DNA from: a bacterium | Lineage (GTDB): Bacteria > Auribacterota > UBA3054 | Length of the DNA stretch: 64,000 nt | NCBI GenBank assembly: GCA_017557885.1 | Contig: JAFYXV010000004.1 | Coordinates: 1 to 64,000, forward strand | Direction: 5' to 3' | Shown: positions 58,873 through 64,000 of the stretch, piece by piece | Numbering within the stretch: position 1 is the stretch's first letter | Layout of the letters: the number at the start of each line of letters is the position of its first letter | Notes under the pieces: model-generated | Told to the model about the DNA's origin: nothing | The model's input: the letters and a program-made list of their open reading frames with translations, nothing else | Databases searched by the model: none | Made by a program: the position numbers and the translations under genes

Positions 58873-59778
58873 ATGTCCGAACCTCTCGTTTCCATAGTTC
58901 TGCCGCTTTACAACGGGCGCCTCTTTGTTGAAGAGACGTTGAGATCCGTGGCTGAACAGAATTTCCAAGAGGCGGAGCTGGTGGTGGTGGACGACGGTTC
59001 CACCGACGACGGGCCCGCTTTCGTACAGGAGTTCTGCCGTGCTGACGCTTCTCCCGTTTTGAATTCTTTAAGGCTCATCAGGGAAGAGAACGCCGGCGTG
59101 GCCGCCGCCAGAAACCGAGGGATAAAAGAAAGCGCGGGCAAATACATCGCCCTTTTGGACCAGGACGACCTTTGGGAAAAGGATAGGCTTTCCGCAATGG
59201 TCGCAAGTTTGTCCGCCGAGGGCACCCGTTGGGGCTACAGCGCTTTTTACCGCTTTTATGCCGACGGCAGGAAAGTTTTGAAAGCGGACGGTTCCCCGGA
59301 CCGAAAGGAAACGCTTGTGAAGATCGTGGAGGGGCGCCTGTTCATACCGCCTTCCGCCGCGCTTGTTGAAAAAGCGCTGCTTGAGGAAATAAAAGGCTTC
59401 GTGCCGGAATTCGCTCCCAGCGACGACTGGGATCTTTTCCTGAAGCTGGCCGAGAAAGAAAAGGGCTCCTATGTGCCGGAGCCTCTTGTTAGATTCCGTT
59501 CTCACAAGACCTCCACCGGAAAACGCCAGCGGGACCGCATCTTCATGGCGCAAAGGGAAGTTCTGAAACTGCACGAGGAAATTTTGAAAAGCCTTGTGCC
59601 TCTCTCCTCCCTGCGTTACCGCGAGGGTAGCATTCATCTTCACCTGGCTCAGGTCGCCTGCGAGAAAGGCTTGAGAAAAGAAGCCGGGGAGCACTTCAAA
59701 ATTTCCCTGAAGGCCCGCCCTTTCCGCGTGAAGACCTGGTCCAAATATATTAAATTTCTTTTGGGAATGAAAATATGA
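58873..59778 (+). CDS. glycosyltransferase family 2
   Basis: 301-aa GT-A enzyme. VSIVLPLYNGRLFVEETL, ELVVVDDGSTDDG and the metal-site LLDQDDLWEKDR are typical. No TM helix, so peripheral or cytoplasmic. It starts a four-gene run with the heptosyltransferase, double kinase-like protein and Nudix gene, so it is probably part of LPS core synthesis. Confidence 0.9.
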   Translation: MSEPLVSIVLPLYNGRLFVEETLRSVAEQNFQEAELVVVDDGSTDDGPAFVQEFCRADASPVLNSLRLIREENAGVAAARNRGIKESAGKYIALLDQDDLWEKDRLSAMVASLSAEGTRWGYSAFYRFYADGRKVLKADGSPDRKETLVKIVEGRLFIPPSAALVEKALLEEIKGFVPEFAPSDDWDLFLKLAEKEKGSYVPEPLVRFRSHKTSTGKRQRDRIFMAQREVLKLHEEILKSLVPLSSLRYREGSIHLHLAQVACEKGLRKEAGEHFKISLKARPFRVKTWSKYIKFLLGMKI

Positions 59779-60905
59779 ACATCGTTTTGACCCGGCTGCA
59801 GAACATCGGCGACATGCTCAATTTCATTCCCGCTCTGCGTACCTTGCGCCGCGCGCTTCCGGAGGCCAAGCTCATAGTGTTGGCCAAGCACGCCGGCGGT
59901 TTGGAGATCCTGAAAAACTGTCCCTACTGCGACAAGGTGGTCACGGCTCCCAAAAGCGGCGCCATCCTGGACAAATTCAGGATGCGCCGGGAATTGAGGG
60001 AATTCGGGCCAATCGATTATTTCATCATCTCTCCCCAGGACACGGGGCGCGTTCCCTGGGCGCTTTTTTGCGGCGCCAGGCACATCAGCGCTTATCCCGC
60101 TTTCGTCAACTACGGCGAGCTCAGAAGAGAGAAGCTTACGAACTACATAGATCTTCCCTGCGTTTACGACCAAAGTCTGACGGAGATAGAAAACTGCCTC
60201 AGGCCGGTTTTGAACGTGCTGGAACACTTGAACGTTCCTCTTCCCAAGGATCACAGCCTGGCCCTGGAATATTCCTGGTACGGCGCTGAGGACAAAGCGG
60301 AAGTCAAGCGCATACTGCGCTCCTGCGGTCTGGAAGACGGGGAGGATTACGTGGTCATGGCGCCCGTATCCAAGCGCAGCGCCAAGAACTGGCCCTCTCA
60401 GCGCCTTGTGAGGCTTCTGAGGGCCATGGGGGAGGAATGGAGGGTAAAGATATTCCTCCTGGGCGGAAAGGCCGAAAAAGAGGAATTAGACGCGCTGGCG
60501 GGCGAAGCGGAATACGCGGTCTCGCTGGCGGGGAAGACCACCCTGGCTCAGACCGCCGCCATCATGGCGGGAAGCGTGTTTTTTTTCGGAGTGGACTCCG
60601 GCCCGGCTTTTTTGGCCGCGGCCCAGGGAGTGCCCTCCGTGGTCCTCTACGGCCCGGCGGATTTCTACCGCTGGCGTCCGCCCGTGGTGACGAGTCCGCG
60701 ATTGAATCTTTTCAAGCCTTTTCCCTGCAGCCCCTGCCGGGAGCAAGTCTGCCCCAGGAACAACGCCTGCCTTGCGGCCATCGGCTACGACGAGGTCTGG
60801 CAGGCCTGCAAGCGTTTCTATCATCCGGAAAAAGCGGAGGAGGAGAGGGAGGAAAATCCGGCGGCCTTGGTAACCGACATTAAAGAAAAGCAAAGCGAAG
60901 AATAG
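59775..60905 (+). CDS. glycosyltransferase family 9 (heptosyltransferase-like)
   Basis: 376-aa GT9 enzyme: VLTRLQNIGDMLNFIPALRT at the start, PVSKRSAKNWPSQRLVRLL in the C-domain and GVDSGPAFLAAAQGVPSVVL for nucleotide-sugar binding. The Cys-rich C-terminal patch CSPCREQVCPRNNAC is unusual for E. coli enzymes but common in distant homologues. It transfers heptose or a similar sugar to lipid A core. It overlaps the GT2 gene by four bases. Confidence 0.92.
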   Translation: MNIVLTRLQNIGDMLNFIPALRTLRRALPEAKLIVLAKHAGGLEILKNCPYCDKVVTAPKSGAILDKFRMRRELREFGPIDYFIISPQDTGRVPWALFCGARHISAYPAFVNYGELRREKLTNYIDLPCVYDQSLTEIENCLRPVLNVLEHLNVPLPKDHSLALEYSWYGAEDKAEVKRILRSCGLEDGEDYVVMAPVSKRSAKNWPSQRLVRLLRAMGEEWRVKIFLLGGKAEKEELDALAGEAEYAVSLAGKTTLAQTAAIMAGSVFFFGVDSGPAFLAAAQGVPSVVLYGPADFYRWRPPVVTSPRLNLFKPFPCSPCREQVCPRNNACLAAIGYDEVWQACKRFYHPEKAEEEREENPAALVTDIKEKQSEE

Positions 60906-60906
60906 A

Positions 60907-62472
60907 GTGAAGATCAACTGGACATTCGGCAAAGGTTTGGACGGCGGTTCCTTTTCAGAAGCGTTTCTCAACGCTCCGGAGGAGGCCGTTTCCCAATCCG
61001 GGCAGCTTCTGAAAAGCAGCGGCTACCACCGTTTCGTTTACCGTCTGGGCGACGATCTGGTCAAGTTTTTCGAGTTCTCCTCTTTCTTTGAGAAACTGAA
61101 ATGGAAGCGGGGCTTTTCCGCGCCCCAGAAGGAATGGAACATCCTCAGAGTAATGTTTGAGGAAGGATTGAGCGTTCCCGAACCCAGGGCGTTGGGCTGC
61201 TGCCAGGACGGCGGCAAGATCAAAGTCTGGCTCGTTACGAAATACATCGACGGCTGCGTGACCTACGACGAGATGCGGCCCGAGTGGCAGAGAGATGACG
61301 CCAGGGAGCGCGCGGAAAAACTGGCCGTGCTGATCTCGGGCATGCATGCGGCTTTCATTATACACAGGGATCTCCACGCCGGCAACCTTCTCTGGCAGCC
61401 TCGGGAGAAAAAGTGGTACATTACGGATTTCCAGCATGCCAGGCGGGGCTTTTCCACCAGGGTGCAGCTGGAGGAGGATCTGACGCAGCTCCAGCACTGC
61501 CTGGGGAAAAAAGTTCCCTATAGGCTCAGGGCGGTTTTTTTGAAGGCCTACATTTGGAATTTCGCCGTGGCCACTGGAACGACGGAGACCCACGACCGCC
61601 GGGACTGGCACATGGTCTGGCGGGAAGTGGCGGAAAGACTCCTCAGCTACGACAATTCCCAGGCCCGCTCCCGGAGCCGCCGGGCTCTTAAGAACAACCG
61701 TGATTTCGAACCTGTAAAAGTCTGGAACAACGGCCGGGGATATCTGAAGAAAGGCGAATCAGTCCAGCTTTTCCAGGATCTTTCGGCGCTTTTGGAAAAA
61801 AGGGATTGGAACAGCTCGCCTCTGGTGACCCGTTTTGAAAGGAACAAAAACGTCACCTTCGCCATTTACGATCATCCCCACGGGCGGGCGGCTATATCCG
61901 TCAGGGCCGTGGGCATCGGATTTTGGGAAAAGCTTTTCCCCTGTTTCCGCCGGGAAAGGATCCTTTGGCGATCCGTGATCAGGGCTATTCTGCTGCACAT
62001 TCCCATGGAAAGGCCTTTCCTGATAGGCCGCACGGACAACTCGCTGACCTATGTGTTTTTCCAGAAAGCCTCCTTCAGCTTACGGGAAGCTTTCCAAATG
62101 GCCGGATTCGACAAAGAGAAAAAGGCGAAGCTTTTGCGCTCGCTGGCTCAGCTAACCGCCAGAATGCACAATTCCGGTATGGTCCACGGCAACTTTAACT
62201 GTGACAGCGTGTACTGCGCTGAGAACGGAGAGCTGTACGTCAGGGATCTTTCTTACTCCGGCTTTTCCTCCGGCGTGTCCTGGTTCGGGCGGGTGAAGGA
62301 TCTGTCCAGCCTGCTGGCCTCCGCGGAAGGCAGCCTTTCCTTCAGCGAACAAAGGCTCTTTTTAAGAAAATACCTGGCCAATCTGGTGGACGAGGTGGAC
62401 GTCAGGCTTCTTCTGAGCGACGTGAATTACAAAGCCTCCGTTATTTTGAGCGATGAAAAAGAAAGAAGATGA
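60907..62472 (+). CDS. double LPS-kinase-like protein, second half degenerate
   Basis: 521-aa protein with two tandem InaA/WaaP-type kinase folds. Lobe 1 (about 1-240) has a full catalytic loop, IHRDLHAGNLLW (about 149-160), and metal loop YITDFQHARRG. Lobe 2 (about 250-515) has VHGNFNCDSVY where HxDLHxxN is expected, and VRDLSYS for the DFG-like loop, so it is probably inactive. Such kinases phosphorylate heptose or Kdo in the LPS core. The start is GTG at 60907, two bases after the heptosyltransferase stop. A second pseudo-kinase half is unusual. Confidence 0.82.
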   Translation: MKINWTFGKGLDGGSFSEAFLNAPEEAVSQSGQLLKSSGYHRFVYRLGDDLVKFFEFSSFFEKLKWKRGFSAPQKEWNILRVMFEEGLSVPEPRALGCCQDGGKIKVWLVTKYIDGCVTYDEMRPEWQRDDARERAEKLAVLISGMHAAFIIHRDLHAGNLLWQPREKKWYITDFQHARRGFSTRVQLEEDLTQLQHCLGKKVPYRLRAVFLKAYIWNFAVATGTTETHDRRDWHMVWREVAERLLSYDNSQARSRSRRALKNNRDFEPVKVWNNGRGYLKKGESVQLFQDLSALLEKRDWNSSPLVTRFERNKNVTFAIYDHPHGRAAISVRAVGIGFWEKLFPCFRRERILWRSVIRAILLHIPMERPFLIGRTDNSLTYVFFQKASFSLREAFQMAGFDKEKKAKLLRSLAQLTARMHNSGMVHGNFNCDSVYCAENGELYVRDLSYSGFSSGVSWFGRVKDLSSLLASAEGSLSFSEQRLFLRKYLANLVDEVDVRLLLSDVNYKASVILSDEKERR

Positions 62473-63034
62473 ACTTTTAAGTACCGCGCTTAAAGGCGAA
62501 CCGCCCTGGAAGCTTATAAAGAGGACTCCGCTTGTGGAGTGCCCCTGGCTCTCCCATTACGCCGACCAAATAATCTGCTCCGACAAAAAGGAAATAGAGT
62601 TCCACGCCATAGAGTATCCCATGCCCGTCGTGGGCGTTCTGCTCCTGGACGACCGGAACAGGGTATTGTTGACCAAACAGTACCGCTATATGGTGAAAAG
62701 CTACGATTGGGAGCTGCCCGCCGGCAACGCCGATCCCAATGAAGATCTCGAGTCAGCCTGCCGAAGGGAAACGCTGGAAGAGACCGGCTACGCCATGAAG
62801 GAATGCAAACTCCTCAAGACCTTCTATCCCCAGATCGGCCGCAGCAACCACTGCTTCAATCTTTTCATCGGAAGAGGTCCGGAAAAAGTCAGCGACGATT
62901 ACGACAGGGTAGAGACTTTCGGCCTCAAATGGTTCACCCTGGAAGAAGCCAAAGCCCTCTGCAAAAGCGACAACTGCCGCGACGGCTTCTGCCTTCTGGC
63001 CCTGAACATGTGGTTCGCAGGGCTGCCGATTTGA
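62453..63034 (+). CDS. Nudix hydrolase
   Basis: 193-aa protein with a complete Nudix box running from GNADPNE through CRRETLEETGY (about residues 91-113), matching Gx5Ex7REUxEExGU. The N-terminal segment and DWELPAGNAD resemble ADP-ribose or nucleotide-sugar pyrophosphatases. It overlaps the double-kinase gene by 20 bases and ends in the tRNA promoter: its TGA lies inside TTGACT. The substrate is not determined. Confidence 0.9.
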   Translation: MKKKEDELLSTALKGEPPWKLIKRTPLVECPWLSHYADQIICSDKKEIEFHAIEYPMPVVGVLLLDDRNRVLLTKQYRYMVKSYDWELPAGNADPNEDLESACRRETLEETGYAMKECKLLKTFYPQIGRSNHCFNLFIGRGPEKVSDDYDRVETFGLKWFTLEEAKALCKSDNCRDGFCLLALNMWFAGLPI

Positions 63035-63062
63035 CTTCCAGGGGCGATTATAGTACTATAAT
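63031..63062 (+). promoter_or_regulatory. tRNA-Leu promoter
   Basis: TTGACT (63031-63036) overlaps the Nudix stop codon. The -10 is either TACTAT (63054-63059, 17-bp spacer) or the TATAAT ending at 63062 (20-bp spacer). It lies 25-30 bp upstream of the tRNA. Confidence 0.6.
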
Positions 63063-63086
63063 CTTCACCATTCTTTGAAAACCTAT

Positions 63087-63173
63087 GCGCGGGTGGTGGA
63101 ATTGGTAGACACGCTAGCTTGAGGGGCTAGTGGGATTAAACCCGTGCGAGTTCAAGTCTCGCCTCGCGCACCA
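63087..63173 (+). tRNA. tRNA-Leu, anticodon GAG
   Basis: 87 nt including an encoded CCA. Acceptor stem GCGCGGG pairs with CTCGCGC (one G-T). The anticodon stem CTAGC/GCTAG encloses TTGAGGG, giving anticodon GAG for CUC and CUU codons. A long variable arm and the T-arm GTTCAAGTC are present. Confidence 0.97.
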
Positions 63174-63183
63174 TTTCAAAAGC

Positions 63184-63216
63184 AAAAAGGACCGCCTTCC
63201 CAAGGCGGTCCTTTTT
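63184..63216. terminator. bidirectional Rho-independent terminator
   Basis: A perfect 15-bp stem, AAAAAGGACCGCCTT with its complement around CCC. T-runs on both strands serve the tRNA and the convergent GH127-like gene. Confidence 0.95.
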
Positions 63217-63228
63217 GTTTCTGTTTTT

Positions 63229-64000
63229 TTATTCTTCCCTGAGCCAGACGATCACGCTGCCGGGCTCCCGGTTGTCCCAGGCGTAGTAGGGGACGGCTTT
63301 GAAATCCACTTCCTTGCCTATGCGGCGCTTCGTGGTGTAGAGGGGAGAGTTTTCCTTGGGATCCTCTTCCAGGAAAGCTTTGCCGCTCAACGTCACGACT
63401 CCCTCCAGAAGTCCCGGCTCGAATTTCGCTTCGATCTTGCTGTCTCTTGGGAGCATGAGCTTGTCGAGGTCGTTGGTGGCGTTGTCGCAGGTCTCCAGGC
63501 AGTAAACCACGGGGCCTCTTTGCAGGGCGACTCTGCCCTTGAGCTCCTTGGAATTGTGGTTGGCGTAAACTCTTTCCACCGGCATATCCATGACGAATTT
63601 TATTTCGTCACCTTTCTTCCAGTTTCTCTTTATGACGAGATAACCTTTCACCATGGGGGCGTCGAATTTTTGTCCGTTCACGAAGAGATTGTATTGGCGG
63701 CACCAATAGGGGTGGCGCAGCGCCACTTCGAATTCGCCTTCCTTTTCGGGATCTACGCTGACTGTGACCTGGCCGTTCCAGGGGTAGTTGGTTTTCTGTT
63801 GGATCTTGACTGAGTTGTCTTTCAGAGGAACGGTCGTCTCGCTTCCGATGAAGAGGTTGAGGTAAACGGAATTTTCTTTCTTGGCGTAGATGTAGCCGCC
63901 TATCGAGGCGACGAAGCGCGCCTGGTTCGGGGGGCAGCAGGAGCAGCCGAACCATTCTCTTCTGTGAAGGTCGGGGTGCTCGTGCCCTTCGCGCATGTGG
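63229..64000 (-). CDS. GH127-like beta-L-arabinofuranosidase, 3-prime part
   Basis: Partial: the frame stays open to the right edge, so only the C-terminal 257 or so residues are seen. The CCPPNQARF segment is the hallmark Cys-rich motif of GH127 (DUF1680), where one Cys is the catalytic nucleophile held by zinc. C-terminal beta-sandwich regions follow (RHPYWCRQYNLFVNGQKF, GRVALQRGPVVYCLETCDN). It hydrolyses arabinofuranosides or related sugars from plant or host glycans. The missing N-terminus prevents judging export. Confidence 0.88.
   Translation of the reverse strand, partial: HMREGHEHPDLHRREWFGCSCCPPNQARFVASIGGYIYAKKENSVYLNLFIGSETTVPLKDNSVKIQQKTNYPWNGQVTVSVDPEKEGEFEVALRHPYWCRQYNLFVNGQKFDAPMVKGYLVIKRNWKKGDEIKFVMDMPVERVYANHNSKELKGRVALQRGPVVYCLETCDNATNDLDKLMLPRDSKIEAKFEPGLLEGVVTLSGKAFLEEDPKENSPLYTTKRRIGKEVDFKAVPYYAWDNREPGSVIVWLREE

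Overview
The window looks like chromosomal DNA of a Gram-negative bacterium of the PVC group, most likely Kiritimatiellota or Lentisphaerota (an inference from gene content, not from a marker gene). The pointers are secreted multi-copy sulfatase-modifying-factor-like (FGE/SUMF1) proteins, a PEP-CTERM-like tail, many secreted SGNH hydrolases, a GH127-type glycosidase, Pal and LysM envelope lipoproteins, a heptosyltransferase and LPS-kinase-like proteins. No phage, integrase, transposase, reverse transcriptase or CRISPR array was seen.

Layout. 1-2.9 kb: two related small Cys-rich exported proteins, a 12-bp tandem repeat tract, and an AAA/DUF4143-type ATPase gene preceded by a palindrome. 2.9-11.5 kb: one tightly overlapping nine-gene plus-strand operon. 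It holds three membrane proteins, an 80-aa protein, a MutL/GlmL-type ASKHA ATPase, a barrel-sandwich/KOW-like protein, a PLD-like protein, an AlkD-like protein and a gluzincin-like lipoprotein, and ends at a strong terminator. 11.7-13.4 kb: a SUMF1 protein that looks like an in-frame fusion. 13.4-20.2 kb: a minus-strand operon of glycosyltransferase, glyA, pyk, hisH, hisA, an acetyltransferase and a second glycosyltransferase. 20.3-27.4 kb: two more SUMF1 surface proteins, one with four FGE domains. The FGE domains of these two end in 108-111 bp segments that vary like diversity-generating retroelement (DGR) targets. 27.4-28.1 kb: decayed sequence with a RhuM-type pseudogene.

28.1-41.1 kb: mostly housekeeping genes on the plus strand: miaA, an AsmA-like protein, a BrkB/YihY-type protein, a FucP-like transporter, cmk, pyrD, a rhomboid and a LUD protein. 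These are followed by an Fe-S scaffold-like/GGGtGRT pair, an esterase and an exported protein. 41.1-49.5 kb: six tandem secreted proteins, each with two SGNH hydrolase domains. They fall into three subtypes arranged A-B-C-C-A-B, with predictable active-site loss in A and B. 49.5-57.2 kb: a glycosyltransferase, a DUF362 protein, a 956-aa repeat-rich surface protein and, on the other strand, a multidomain secreted metallopeptidase. 57.3-63.2 kb: pal, a LysM lipoprotein, two glycosyltransferases, a double LPS-kinase-like protein, a Nudix hydrolase and tRNA-Leu(GAG). The window ends inside a GH127-like gene.

The genes suggest a glycan-degrading or host-associated lifestyle with a large exported proteome. 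Transcription starts mostly seem to use an extended -10 element of the form TGnTAnnnT, which recurs before about a dozen genes. The best candidates for undescribed biology are the MutL-centred membrane operon, the SGNH array, the DGR-like SUMF1 cassettes and the GGGtGRT pair.
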